40,777 nucleotides of DNA from Bacteroides sp. (GTDB lineage Bacteria > Bacteroidota > Bacteroidia > Bacteroidales > Bacteroidaceae): NCBI GenBank assembly GCA_015060735.1, contig SUXX01000016.1:1-40777 (forward strand), given 5' to 3'. A program made the position numbers and the translations under genes. Positions 30,016 through 40,400 of this stretch are shown here, piece after piece (positions within the stretch are counted from its first letter, which is position 1; every line of letters starts with the position of its first letter). Below the pieces are notes generated by a model. That model was not told the origin of the DNA. It saw only the letters and a list, made by a program, of their open reading frames with translations, and did not search any database.

Positions 30016-32976
30016 ATGTTGAGTAAATTAAAATTAAACCAATTATATTTTAAAGATACTTCGTTTGTTAATTTGATGACTAAACGAATATTCAATGTCT
30101 TGTTGGTTGCCAATCCTTATGATGCTTTCATGTTGGAGGATGACGGACGAATCGATGAGAAAATATTCATGGAATATATGAATCTGAGCCTTCGTTATCC
30201 GCCCCGTTTTACGCAGGTTTCTACCGAAGCTGAAACTTGGAAGCAGTTGGCTAACACGATGTTCGACCTGGTAATCGTTATGCCGGGTACGGATAATAGT
30301 GATACGTTTGATATTGCTCGTACCATCAAACAAAAGTACAGTTATATTCCTTTGGTGGTGCTTACACCGTTTTCGCATGGCATTACGGCTCGTATGGAGC
30401 ATGAAGATTTGAGTATCTTTGAATATGTGTTCTGTTGGTTGGGAAATACCGATTTGTTGGTTTCCATCATTAAACTGATAGAGGACAAGATGAATCTGGA
30501 ACACGACATTAAGGAAGTGGGGGTACAGATGATTCTGTTGGTAGAAGACTCCATTCGTTTTTATTCGTCTGTTCTTCCTAATTTATATAAGTTTGTATTG
30601 AAGCAAAGTCAGGAGTTTGCAACAGAGGCGTTGAATGCTCATCAACGGACTTTGCGTATGCGTGGACGTCCCAAGATTGTGTTGGCTCGAAGCTATGAAG
30701 AGGCGATGCATTTATATAATAGGTATGAGAAAAATGTGTTGGGGGTAATTACCGATGCCCGTTATCCGCGAGAAGGAATTGTAGATTCCATGGCCGGTAT
30801 CAAGCTGATGGCTGAGATTCGCAAGCGAGATCCTTTTATCCCATTGATTCTCCAGTCTTCTGAAGTGGATAATGAGCGTTTCGCCCGTTGTTACGATGCT
30901 AGTTTTGTGGACAAGAACTCCAAAAAGATGAATGTGGATTTGCGGGATATTGTATCGGAGCATTTTGGCTTTGGTGACTTTATTTTCCGCAATCCGGATA
31001 CGTTCGAGGAAGTGGCCCGTGTGCGTAATTTGAAGGAACTACAGAATATCATTTTCTCTATTCCCAAGGAGTCGTTGTTATATCACATTAGTCATAATCA
31101 TGTATCGCGATGGTTGTATTCGCGTGCCATGTTCCCGCCTGCAGAGTTTTTGAAGCAAATTACTTGGGAAGAATTTCAGGATATTGATGCCCATAGAAGG
31201 ATTATCTTTGAGGCTATTGTGAAGTACCGAAAAATGAAGAATCAGGGGGTCGTAGCGATATTCCAACGTGATCGGTTTGACCGTTATTCCAATTTTGCTC
31301 GTATCGGTGAAGGTTCTTTGGGAGGAAAAGGTCGCGGTTTGGCTTTCATAGATAATATGGTGAAGCGTCATGCCGAGTTTGAGGATTTTGAAAATGCATC
31401 GGTAGCTATTCCTAAAACAGTGGTGCTTTGTACGGACATCTTTGACGAATTCATGGATACGAACGGTTTGTATCAGGTGGCACTGAGCGATGCTTCCGAT
31501 GAAACGATACTGAAAACCTTCTTGCGTGCCCGATTGCCGGAGCGTTTGATGGAGGATTTCTTTGCATTCTTTAATGTCGTGAAATCACCGATAGCCATAC
31601 GTTCTTCTAGTTTATTGGAAGATTCTCATTATCAGCCGTTTGCGGGAATTTATTCCACTTACATGATTCCGTATCTGGAAGATAAGTATGAAATGTTACG
31701 AATGCTGAGTGATGCAATAAAGGGGGTTTATGCTTCGGTTTATTATAAGGATAGCAAGGCATACATGCAGGCAACCAGTAATGTCATTGATCAGGAAAAG
31801 ATGGCAGTCATTCTTCAAGAGGTGGTGGGTACACAATATGGAGATCGATTCTATCCTTCCATTTCGGGGGTAGCACGTTCGTTGAATTATTATCCGATAG
31901 GGGATGAGAAGGCTGAAGAAGGAACGGTTAGCTTGGCTTTAGGATTGGGAAAATACATTGTCGATGGAGGCTTGACCTTACGGGTATGTCCTTATCATCC
32001 TTGTCAGGTTTTACAGACGAGTGAGGTGGAAATCGCTTTGCGTGAGACACAAACTCGTTTTTATGCTTTGGACTTGAAAAATGATGGACATGATTTTTCA
32101 TTGGATGACGGTTTTAACTTGTTGAAACTTCCGGTACGTGAAGCCGATAAAGACGGGGCGTTGCAATTTATTGCTTCTACATATGACCCCTACGATATGG
32201 TTATTCGGGATGGTATTTATCCGGGTGGGCGTAAGGTGATAACCTTCGCCAATATCTTGCAACACGAAGTTTTTCCTTTGGCAAAGATTTTGCAGTTGGT
32301 GCAGAAATATGGACAGGAGGAAATGCGTCGTCCAGTGGAAATCGAGTTTGCGGTGTTACTGAATCAAGCAAAGAAGACTGGTACCTTCTATCTGCTTCAG
32401 ATTCGTCCGATGGTGGATGTAAAGGCCGACTTGTCTGAAGATTTGAATCTGATAACTGATGATAAGTTATTATTGAAAAGCTTCAATTCATTGGGACATG
32501 GAATCATGGAAGACATCCATGATGTGGTTTATGTGAAGACTGATGGGTATTCAGCATCCAATAATCCGACAATAGCCGATGAAATCGAAAAGATAAATCG
32601 TAAGTTCCTGGATGAAGGAAAGAATTACGTGCTGGTAGGTCCGGGACGTTGGGGAAGTAGTGACTCTTGGTTGGGAATTCCGGTTAAGTGGCCTCATATA
32701 TCAGCTGCTCGTGTCATTGTGGAAGCTGGTTTGACGAACTATCGGGTAGATCCGAGCCAAGGAACTCATTTCTTTCAGAATCTGACTTCGTTTGGAGTGG
32801 GTTATTTCACTATTAATGCCTATATGGATGATGGTGTATATAATCAAGCTTATTTGGATGAACAACCAGCTGTTGAGGAAACACAATTCTTACGGCATGT
32901 GCGTTTTGAACGTCCGGTAAAGGTAAAGATGGATGGCAAGAAGAAAATCGGTGTTGTGATGATGCCGGAGGAATAA
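30016..32976 (+). CDS. Receiver-like plus PEP/pyruvate-binding (PPDK_N) protein, PEP-synthase-related
   Basis: 986 residues. Residues about 20-165 form a degenerate receiver-like domain. Residues about 172-320 form a second one with the receiver residues intact: E177-D178 (LLVEDS), D247 (ITDARYP), S281/S282 (LQSSE) and K300 (VDKNS). Residues about 425-800 are a PPDK_N/ATP-grasp region (GEGSLGGKGRGLAF, AIRSSSLLEDSHYQPFAGIY, LGLGKYIVDGG, YLLQIRPMVD). A unique C-terminal domain follows (GPGRWGSSDSWLGIPVKW, THFFQNLTSFGVGYFTINAY). The phosphohistidine swivel and TIM-barrel domains of PEP synthase are absent, so a full PpsA reaction is unlikely. An alternative start is 30076. It lies between the two GDH genes. 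Confidence 0.82.
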   Translation: MLSKLKLNQLYFKDTSFVNLMTKRIFNVLLVANPYDAFMLEDDGRIDEKIFMEYMNLSLRYPPRFTQVSTEAETWKQLANTMFDLVIVMPGTDNSDTFDIARTIKQKYSYIPLVVLTPFSHGITARMEHEDLSIFEYVFCWLGNTDLLVSIIKLIEDKMNLEHDIKEVGVQMILLVEDSIRFYSSVLPNLYKFVLKQSQEFATEALNAHQRTLRMRGRPKIVLARSYEEAMHLYNRYEKNVLGVITDARYPREGIVDSMAGIKLMAEIRKRDPFIPLILQSSEVDNERFARCYDASFVDKNSKKMNVDLRDIVSEHFGFGDFIFRNPDTFEEVARVRNLKELQNIIFSIPKESLLYHISHNHVSRWLYSRAMFPPAEFLKQITWEEFQDIDAHRRIIFEAIVKYRKMKNQGVVAIFQRDRFDRYSNFARIGEGSLGGKGRGLAFIDNMVKRHAEFEDFENASVAIPKTVVLCTDIFDEFMDTNGLYQVALSDASDETILKTFLRARLPERLMEDFFAFFNVVKSPIAIRSSSLLEDSHYQPFAGIYSTYMIPYLEDKYEMLRMLSDAIKGVYASVYYKDSKAYMQATSNVIDQEKMAVILQEVVGTQYGDRFYPSISGVARSLNYYPIGDEKAEEGTVSLALGLGKYIVDGGLTLRVCPYHPCQVLQTSEVEIALRETQTRFYALDLKNDGHDFSLDDGFNLLKLPVREADKDGALQFIASTYDPYDMVIRDGIYPGGRKVITFANILQHEVFPLAKILQLVQKYGQEEMRRPVEIEFAVLLNQAKKTGTFYLLQIRPMVDVKADLSEDLNLITDDKLLLKSFNSLGHGIMEDIHDVVYVKTDGYSASNNPTIADEIEKINRKFLDEGKNYVLVGPGRWGSSDSWLGIPVKWPHISAARVIVEAGLTNYRVDPSQGTHFFQNLTSFGVGYFTINAYMDDGVYNQAYLDEQPAVEETQFLRHVRFERPVKVKMDGKKKIGVVMMPEE

Positions 32977-33009
32977 AAAAAGAGGAGCGAAAATCGCTCC
33001 TCTTTTTTT
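32975..33009. terminator. Bidirectional terminator between convergent genes
   Basis: AAAAAAAGAGGAGCG, a 5-nt loop, CGCTCCTCTTTTTTT: perfect complementary arms with U-tracts in both directions. Confidence 0.92.
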
Positions 33010-33010
33010 A

Positions 33011-34345
33011 TTATACAATACCTTGTGCCATCATGGCTTTGGCTACTTTCATGAAACCGGCAATGTTTGCACCCTTTACGTAGTTAACGTAACCGTCAGG
33101 TTCAGTGCCGTACTTCACACAGTTTTCGTGGATGTTTTCCATGATGTAATGGAGTTTGTTGTCCACTTCCTCAGCACTCCAAGAGATACGTTCGGAGTTC
33201 TGGCTCATTTCGAGACCGGATACCGATACACCACCGGCATTGGCTGCCTTACCCGGTGCATACAGAATCTTGGCTTCCTGGAAGATACGGATGGCTTCTG
33301 GAGTAGAAGGCATGTTTGCACCCTCAGAAACAGCAATGACACCGTTTTCTACCAACATCTTGGCATGTTCGCCATTCAATTCGTTCTGAGTGGCCGATGG
33401 AAGAGCAATGTCTGCCTTTTCACCCCAAGGTTTTGCTCCCGGTACATATTTCACACCGTATGTTTCTGCATATTCGCGGATACGTCCACGGTAGAGGTTC
33501 TTCAATTCCATGATGTAATCCAGTTTTTCACGATCGATGCCGTCCGGGTCGTAGATGTAACCGTCAGAGTCGGACATGGTCAAGACCTTACCTCCCAACT
33601 GAAGAACTTTTTCTGCTGTATATTGAGCTACGTTGCCCGAACCGGAAATCAAGACGGTCTTGCCTTTCAGGTCCATACCTTTAGTCTTCAGCATTTCCAT
33701 GAGGAAGTAGACGTTGCCGTAGCCGGTAGCTTCCGGACGAACCAATGAACCACCGAATTCGCGACCCTTACCGGTAAATGTACCTGTAAATTCGCGAGTC
33801 AGCTTCTTGTACATGCCGAACATGTAGCCTACTTCGCGTCCGCCTACACCAATGTCGCCGGCCGGAACGTCAGTGTCCGGGCCAATGTGACGCCACAATT
33901 CGAGCAAGAAGGCTTGACAGAAACGCATTACTTCAGCGTTTGACTTGCCACGTGGAGAGAAGTCGGAGCCGCCCTTGCCACCACCCATTGGGAGGGTAGT
34001 CAATGAATTCTTGAATGTTTGTTCGAAGGCCAGGAACTTCAAGATACTCAGATTTACAGAGGCATGGAATCGGATACCGCCTTTGTAAGGACCGATGGCG
34101 TTGTTGTGCTGGATACGATAACCCATGTTGGTTTGCACATTGCCTTTATCGTCCATCCATGTTACACGGAATTGGTATACTCGGTCGGGAATGCACAAGC
34201 GTTCGATCAAGTTTGCCTTGTCGAATTCCGGATGCTTGTTGTATTCTTCTTCAATGGTTCCCAAAACTTCTTCTACTGCCTGATGATATTCAGGTTCGTT
34301 AGGAAATCTTCTTTTTAAATCTTCTAATACCTTTGATGCATTCAT
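33011..34345 (-). CDS. gdhA: Glutamate dehydrogenase, NADP-type coenzyme site
   Basis: 444 residues with the same catalytic landmarks as the other copy (LPMGGGKGGSDFSPRGKS, DVPAGDIGVGGREVGYMFG, KYGTEPDGYVNYVKGANIAG). The coenzyme site differs at precisely the specificity positions: S236 in SGSGNVAQ and S260 in SDSDGYIYDPDG, as in NADP-dependent enterobacterial GdhA, so an anabolic ammonia-assimilation role is inferred. The upstream region has a TTG and a TATATTTT -7-like element at roughly the right distance. The N-terminal 200 residues are close to the partner copy by eye, the coenzyme domain much less so. Confidence 0.93.
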   Translation of the reverse strand: MNASKVLEDLKRRFPNEPEYHQAVEEVLGTIEEEYNKHPEFDKANLIERLCIPDRVYQFRVTWMDDKGNVQTNMGYRIQHNNAIGPYKGGIRFHASVNLSILKFLAFEQTFKNSLTTLPMGGGKGGSDFSPRGKSNAEVMRFCQAFLLELWRHIGPDTDVPAGDIGVGGREVGYMFGMYKKLTREFTGTFTGKGREFGGSLVRPEATGYGNVYFLMEMLKTKGMDLKGKTVLISGSGNVAQYTAEKVLQLGGKVLTMSDSDGYIYDPDGIDREKLDYIMELKNLYRGRIREYAETYGVKYVPGAKPWGEKADIALPSATQNELNGEHAKMLVENGVIAVSEGANMPSTPEAIRIFQEAKILYAPGKAANAGGVSVSGLEMSQNSERISWSAEEVDNKLHYIMENIHENCVKYGTEPDGYVNYVKGANIAGFMKVAKAMMAQGIV

Positions 34346-34490
34346 AATTTACTATGTTATCAGTTTGTAATTTCCTTATTTTGACGTCGCGAAAATATAG
34401 ATAATATTTGAAGTGTGCAACGCTTTATAAATAAAAACACGATAAAAATATCAAATTGTTTCTTTTATGCATAAATATAGGGTAAAAAGT

Positions 34491-34670
34491 TTATTTTTCC
34501 TTGTTTTTGATGGATTTTGTTATAGGGATAAACACCAACGCTCCGGAGATGAGGATGGTTAATATCAGTGGCCCGTCTATTTGTTGGCTTCCTGTAAGGA
34601 TGAGGAAGCAAATGGCTACCCAAAGTAGGGCAAGGATGACGGATTGTGTGGTAGTTAATGGTCTTCTCAT
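34491..34670 (-). CDS. Small two-helix membrane protein, unknown
   Basis: 59 residues from the ATG at 34670 (MRRPLTTTQS). Two hydrophobic segments (SVILALLWVAICFLILTG and LILTILISGALVFIPI) are joined by a short polar loop and followed by a Lys-rich tail. The frame opens further up at 34808, but the added residues have no membrane protein character and the RRP... start is the natural one. It does not resemble a named family I can identify. It lies between gdhA and the efflux operon, on the gdhA strand. Confidence 0.55.
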   Translation of the reverse strand: MRRPLTTTQSVILALLWVAICFLILTGSQQIDGPLILTILISGALVFIPITKSIKNKEK

Positions 34671-35017
34671 AATCTTTTTCCCCTTGAATAATGGTCTATG
34701 TAATTCGGTGGCGAAAATACGAATAATATTATGAAATCTTGTTGGTGAGACTGAAAAAATGCGAAGACGTTTTTTGAAAACGCTTTCATGTCTGTCGGAA
34801 AACGCCATCGCGTATGGCTATAGCCGCTTTATATAACGCTCTAAAAGTATGATTTTATAGTAAATAGGTGTTATTTATGTTTAAAGGTGTTCTCGTATTG
34901 TTTACTATTAGGAAAAAAAAGAATAATTTTGCATGTCGAATACAAAAACTGACGAAGATGTTTTATTTATATAATAAAAACACAAGAAACAATAACATAA
35001 TTAATAGGTATAAATCA
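34671..35017. other. Divergent intergenic region upstream of the efflux operon
   Basis: 347 bp without a convincing gene. It holds a -7 element TAATTTTG at 34924-34931 for the TolC gene (a TTG lies 23 nt before it, longer than ideal), giving a leader of about 80 nt, and a 10-bp palindrome GGCTATAGCC at 34816-34825. No regulator gene is adjacent. Confidence 0.45.
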
Positions 35018-36352
35018 ATGAAATTCTTTTTGAAACCCGTGTTGACACTTGCGTTGTTTGCCATAGCAGCAACAAGTGTACAAGCTCAAGACACGCTGAG
35101 GATATCTTTGCAGGAAGCTGTCCGTATTGCGTTGAGCGAAAACCCGACTATTAAGGTAGCCGATCAGGAGATTCAGTTAAAGAAAGAAGCCAACCGCGAA
35201 GTAATCTGGGGATTGCTTCCTGAAGTGAGTATGGTGGGAAACTTCAATCACACGATTGAAAAGCAGACAATGGCCTTGATGGGACAGACTTTCAAGGTGG
35301 GTACGATGAACAATGCCAGTGGTGGTATTACGGCCAGTCTGCCTGTTTTTGCTCCAGCTTTGTATCAAAGCATGAAGTTAACCAAGACTGATGTGAAACT
35401 GGCCATGGAAAAGGCCCGTTCTTCTCGCTTGGACATGATTAATCAAGTAACCAAGGCTTTCTATCAGTTGTTGTTGGCTCAAGATAGCTACAATGTGTTG
35501 CAGAAAAGCTATAAGCAAAGTGAAGATAATTTCAATGTAGTCAATGCCAAGTATGAACAAGGTTCGGTCAGCGAATACGATAAGATTAGTGCCGATGTTC
35601 AGATGCGTTCGTTGAAGCCAAGTGTTGTTTCTGCCGGAAATGGTGTGAACTTGGCAATGCTTCAGCTGAAGGTGTTGTTGGGCATGGAAAGCAACATCCC
35701 AGTTGCCGTAACTGGTAACTTGAAAGATTATGAAATGGCCATGTTCACTCGTCAGGCACAACCTCGTCCGGATGACATCATCGCTGGTAATACCACGTTG
35801 CGTCAGTTGGATTTGAACAAGGACATGCTTCAACGCAACTTGAAGTTGAAGTATGCTAGTTTCATGCCGACCATCGCTTTCTCGGCTCAATACATGTATA
35901 CTACCTTGAGTGAAAACTGGCGTATCGGTCATTACCAATGGAACCCGTATGCAACAGTGGCCTTGAGCCTTTCCGTTCCTTTGTTTAAAGGTGGAAACAT
36001 TTCGCAAGTGAAGCAAGCCAAGTTGCAACTGAAGCAGTTGGATATGAACCGCATTAACACTGAACGTCAGCTCAAGATGCAGGCTCAAAGCTATTTGGAC
36101 AATATGTCTGCCAGCACCGAACAGGTAGTCAGCAACAAGGAAGCCGTGCTTCAAGCCGAAAAGGGACGCACCATTGCCGAAAAGCGTTACGAAGTAGGTC
36201 GTGGAACCATCCTCGAACTCAATAGCTCGGAAGTCGCTTTGACTCAAGCTCAATTGACTTACAACCAATCCATCTACGACTATTTGGTGGCTAAGGCCGA
36301 CCTCGACCTCGTGATGGGTGTGGAAGACATGATTACTATCGAAGAAGAATAA
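35018..36352 (+). CDS. TolC-family outer membrane efflux protein
   Basis: 444 residues from 35018; the frame opens at 34868 but the signal peptide MKFFLKPVLTLALFAIAATSVQA fixes the start. It contains two OEP repeats of the TolC fold: ISLQEAVRIALSENPTIKVADQEIQLKKEA and a second helical pair (QAKLQLKQLDMNRINTERQL, EKRYEVGRGTILELNSSEVALTQAQLTYNQ). It forms the outer-membrane channel of the tripartite pump whose adaptor and permease follow (26 bp and 29 bp gaps). Substrate unknown. Confidence 0.93.
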   Translation: MKFFLKPVLTLALFAIAATSVQAQDTLRISLQEAVRIALSENPTIKVADQEIQLKKEANREVIWGLLPEVSMVGNFNHTIEKQTMALMGQTFKVGTMNNASGGITASLPVFAPALYQSMKLTKTDVKLAMEKARSSRLDMINQVTKAFYQLLLAQDSYNVLQKSYKQSEDNFNVVNAKYEQGSVSEYDKISADVQMRSLKPSVVSAGNGVNLAMLQLKVLLGMESNIPVAVTGNLKDYEMAMFTRQAQPRPDDIIAGNTTLRQLDLNKDMLQRNLKLKYASFMPTIAFSAQYMYTTLSENWRIGHYQWNPYATVALSLSVPLFKGGNISQVKQAKLQLKQLDMNRINTERQLKMQAQSYLDNMSASTEQVVSNKEAVLQAEKGRTIAEKRYEVGRGTILELNSSEVALTQAQLTYNQSIYDYLVAKADLDLVMGVEDMITIEEE

Positions 36353-36378
36353 AATAACAGAATAAATAGAACAACAGT

Positions 36379-37404
36379 ATGAAAAAAAGTTTTCAGTTAG
36401 CTGCTTTTTTAGTTGCAGCTATGTTGGTCGCCTGCTCTGGCGGTGAAGATAAGAAGGTAGAAAGCACAGCAGCTGTAGTTGAGAAACCGGCTGTAAAGCT
36501 GTCAACCGTTTCCTCTCGTGAAGTGGAACAAATTGAAGAATATACAGCAACGGTTGAGGCCAAGGCAAAGAACAACATTGCTCCGACAGCCCCGGGACGT
36601 ATCAGCAAGATTTTTGTGGAAGTAGGTGACTATGTTCGCAAAGGTCAGAAGTTGGTGCAGATGGATGCTGCCAACCTCACTCAGTTGAAGCTCCAATTGG
36701 ATAATCAGGAAACAGAATTCAAGCGTATCGACGAATTGTATAAGGTAGGTGGTGCATCAAAGTCTGAATGGGATGCTGCTAAGACCAATTTGGATGTTCG
36801 TCGTTCTTCTTATAACAACTTGTTGGAAAACACTCAGTTGGTAAGCCCGTTGAACGGTGTGGTTACAGCCCGTAACTTTGATAACGGTGACTTGTATTCT
36901 TCTACTCAGATGCCGGTATTGGTGGTTGAGCAAATCACTCCGGTAAAATTGATGGTAAACGTATCTGAACCTAACTTCCCGAAGGTGACTAAGGGCATGC
37001 CGGTAACGATTAAGCTTGATGTATATGGTGACGAAGTATTTGAAGGCAAGGTAAGCTTGGTTTATCCTACTATCGATGCATCAACACATACTTTCCCGGT
37101 AGAAGTAGAATTGACCAATACAAACCAACGTGTACGCCCGGGTATGTTTGCTCGTGCTACCATGAACTTCGGTACTAAGAACCACGTAGTAGTGCCTGAT
37201 ATGGCCGTAGTGAAGCGTGCAGGTTCGGGTGACCGTTTTGTTTATGTGTACAACAATGGTAAGGTATCTTATAATAAGGTAGAGTTGGGTCGTCGCATGG
37301 GCACTGAATACGAATTAATTTCGGGTGTAGACAACAACTCACAAGTAGTAGTTGCCGGTCAGACTCGTTTGGCCGATGGCGTAGAAGTAGAAGTTATTCA
37401 ATAA
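36379..37404 (+). CDS. RND efflux periplasmic adaptor (MFP) lipoprotein
   Basis: 341 residues. The lipobox VAC (C19) in MKKSFQLAAFLVAAMLVAC makes it an inner-membrane-anchored lipoprotein. Standard HlyD/AcrA architecture: beta-barrel strand, lipoyl halves (APGRISKIFVEVGDYVRKGQKLV and LVSPLNGVVTARNFDNGDLY) around a short helical hairpin, then the membrane-proximal domain. The short hairpin is typical of Bacteroidetes adaptors. It bridges the permease and TolC. Confidence 0.94.
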   Translation: MKKSFQLAAFLVAAMLVACSGGEDKKVESTAAVVEKPAVKLSTVSSREVEQIEEYTATVEAKAKNNIAPTAPGRISKIFVEVGDYVRKGQKLVQMDAANLTQLKLQLDNQETEFKRIDELYKVGGASKSEWDAAKTNLDVRRSSYNNLLENTQLVSPLNGVVTARNFDNGDLYSSTQMPVLVVEQITPVKLMVNVSEPNFPKVTKGMPVTIKLDVYGDEVFEGKVSLVYPTIDASTHTFPVEVELTNTNQRVRPGMFARATMNFGTKNHVVVPDMAVVKRAGSGDRFVYVYNNGKVSYNKVELGRRMGTEYELISGVDNNSQVVVAGQTRLADGVEVEVIQ

Positions 37405-37433
37405 TCATTTAACCACTTTTTAAATAGCATATT

Positions 37434-40400
37434 ATGAGTTTATACGAAGGAGCGGTTAAACGACCGATTATGACCTCGCTTGCTTTCCTTGCGGTGGCAA
37501 TCTTTGGTCTCTTCTCTTTGTCGAAGCTGCCTATCGACTTGCTTCCGGACATTGAGACAAATACGATTATGGTCATGACATCCTATCAGGGTGCCAGTGC
37601 CTCGGATATTGAAAACAACGTGACCCGTCCGTTGGAAAATACTTTGAACTCGGTAGAAAACTTGAAGCATATCACTTCTACATCTTCCGAAGGTATTTCG
37701 GTGATTACCTTGGAATTTGAATTCGGAAATGATATCGACGTATTGACCAATGACGTACGCGACAAATTGGATATGGTGACTTCGGCACTTCCTGATGAAG
37801 TGAATACTCCGATTATCTTCAAGTTCAGTACCGATATGATTCCTATCTTGATGTTGTCCGTGCAGGCTGATGAAAGCCGCCCGGCACTTTACAAGATTTT
37901 GGACGATGCGGTAGTGAACCCGTTGGCTCGTGTGCCGGGTGTAGGTACTGTGTCTATTGCCGGTGCCCCTCAACGTGAAATCAACGTCTATTGTGACCCG
38001 AACAAGCTGGATGCCTATAACCTTTCTATCGAAACTATCAGTAGCATCATCAGTGCGGAAAATCGTAACACCCCGGGTGGTACTTTCGATATCGGTAGCG
38101 ATACATACTCTCTCCGTGTAGAAGGTGAATTCGACGACCCGAAGGAAATGGAAAACATCATCGTGGGCACTCACAACGGTGCTGCTGTATACTTGCGTGA
38201 TGTAGCAACGGTTGTAGACTCTGTTCAAGAACGTGCCCAACGTACATTCAACAACGGTGTGGAAGGTGCGATGATTATCGTTCAGAAGCAGACCGGTGGT
38301 AACTCGGTAGAAATCTCTAACCGAGTAATGGAAATGCTTCCGGAACTTCAGAAGACACTTCCGAGTGACGTGAAGTTGGGTATCATTGTGAATACTTCCG
38401 ACAATATCTTGAATACTATCAACAGTTTGGCGGAAACCATTGCGTACGCCATGTTGTTCGTAATCATCGTGGTGTTTGTGTTCTTGGGTCGTTGGCGTGC
38501 AACAGTGATTATCTGTATCACCATCCCGATGTCTTTGGTTGGTTCCTTTATTTATTTGGGAATCATCGACGGCGGTTCGTTGAATATCATCTCGTTGTCG
38601 TGTCTTTCTATCGCGATTGGTTCGGTAGTGGACGATGCCATCGTAGTATTGGAAAACGTGACTACTCACATCGAGCGTGGTGCCGAACCGAAACAAGCTG
38701 CCGTATTGGCAACCAATGAAGTGGCGATTTCCGTAATTGCATCTACGTTGACCATGATTGCCGTGTTCTTCCCATTGACCATGGTGACCGGTATGGCCGG
38801 TGTGTTGTTCAAGCAGTTGGGTTGGATGATGTGTGTGATTATGACCATTTCTACTATTTCGGCCTTGTCGTTCACTCCGATGATGTGTGCTTACTTCCTG
38901 AAGTTACAGAAGAAGCCAAGCAAGATTTTCTTGGCATTCTACAAGCCGATTGAACGTTCGTTGGATAAGTTGGATGACTGGTACAAGAATCGTTTGGATT
39001 GGGCTGTTCGTCATCGTACTTCTGTATTTATGGGTTGTGTCGGTTTGTTTGCGTTGAGTTGTTTGTTTGCAACAACTATCGGTACCGAGTTCTTCCCATC
39101 ACAGGATAATGCCCGTATTGGTGTAACCTTGAAGTTGCCTATTGGTGCCCGCGTGGAACGTGCACAAGAATTGGCTGCTGAATTGACCGACAAGTGGTTA
39201 GGCCGTTACCAGGGTGTAATGAAGGTATGTAACTACCGTGTGGGTCAGGCTGACTCCGACAATACTTTTGCTTCGATGCAAGATAACGGTAGCCACATTA
39301 TCTCGTTCAATATCAGTTTGGTGAGTGTCGAAGAACGTGAAGTTGGCCTTGAACAGGTATGTAACGAGATGCGTGAAGATTTGAAACTGTATCCAGAACT
39401 CGACGAAGCACAAGTCCTGATGGGCGGTGGCGGAGGTGGTATGGGCGGTCAGTCCACTGCCGACTTCGAAATCTATGGCTATGACTTCGAAACGACCGAC
39501 CGTCTGGCTTCAGAATTGCAGAATGAACTTCTGAAGATTAAGGGTGTAAGTGAAGTAAATATCAGCCGTGAAGACTATCAACCGGAATATCAGGTGGACT
39601 TCGACCGCGAAAAGTTGGCCCTCCATGGCTTGAATCTTTCTACTGCTTCTACTTACTTACGTAACCGTGTGAACGGTGCCTTGGCCTCTTACTATCGTGA
39701 AGACGGTGACGAATACGACATTAAGGTACGTTATGCTCCCGAACACCGTACCAGCGTGGAAGATTTGGAAAACATCCTGATCTATTCACCTGTAACCGGT
39801 AAGGGTGTCCGTGTGAAGGACTTGGGTCAGGTTGTGGAACGTTCTAACCCGCCGACAATCGAACGTAAGGACCGTGAACGTATTGTGACTGTATCGGCCG
39901 TAATCTCTGGTGCTCCGTTGGGTGATGTGGTAACAGCTGGTGAAGCTGTGATTGACCAGATGGATATTCCTTCGGGTGTAACTATCCAGATTGCCGGTTC
40001 GTACGAAGACCAGCAAGAATCATTTGCCGACCTCAGTGTGTTGGGCGTCTTGATTATCGTATTGGTATTCATCGTGATGGCGGCTCAGTTCGAATCGATG
40101 ACTTATCCGTTCATCATCATGTTCTCCATTCCGTTTGCATTCAGCGGTATTTTGATGGCTTTGGCTCTCACAGGTACTACACTTAACGTAATGAGTATGC
40201 TTGGTGGTATCATGTTGATTGGTATTGTAGTAAAGAACGGTATCGTGCTTATCGACTATACGATGCTTTGTCGCGAACGCGGTATGTCCGCTCTTCGTGC
40301 AGCGGTAGTGGCCGGTCGTAGCCGTCTCCGTCCGGTATTGATGACTACCTTTACAACCATCCTTGGTATGGTGCCGATGGCTATCAGTCAGGGTGAAGGT

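Noticed and set aside
29853-30113. Long N-terminal extension of the NAD-type GDH
   Set aside because: It runs through a consensus promoter and the divergent gene's start; GDH family length begins at 29852.
30016-32976. A genuine PEP synthase (ppsA)
   Set aside because: The ATP-grasp part is present, but the phosphohistidine and PEP-binding barrel domains are not seen.
34816-34825. GGCTATAGCC palindrome as an efflux operator
   Set aside because: A single 10-bp palindrome about 100 bp from the -7 element with no adjacent regulator is too weak to call.
35378-36268. 296-codon frame antisense to the TolC gene
   Set aside because: Shadow frame of a codon-biased gene; no plausible domain or promoter.
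37440-38696. 418-codon frame antisense to the RND permease
   Set aside because: His/Arg/Thr-rich composition typical of a shadow of a codon-biased gene; no domain.
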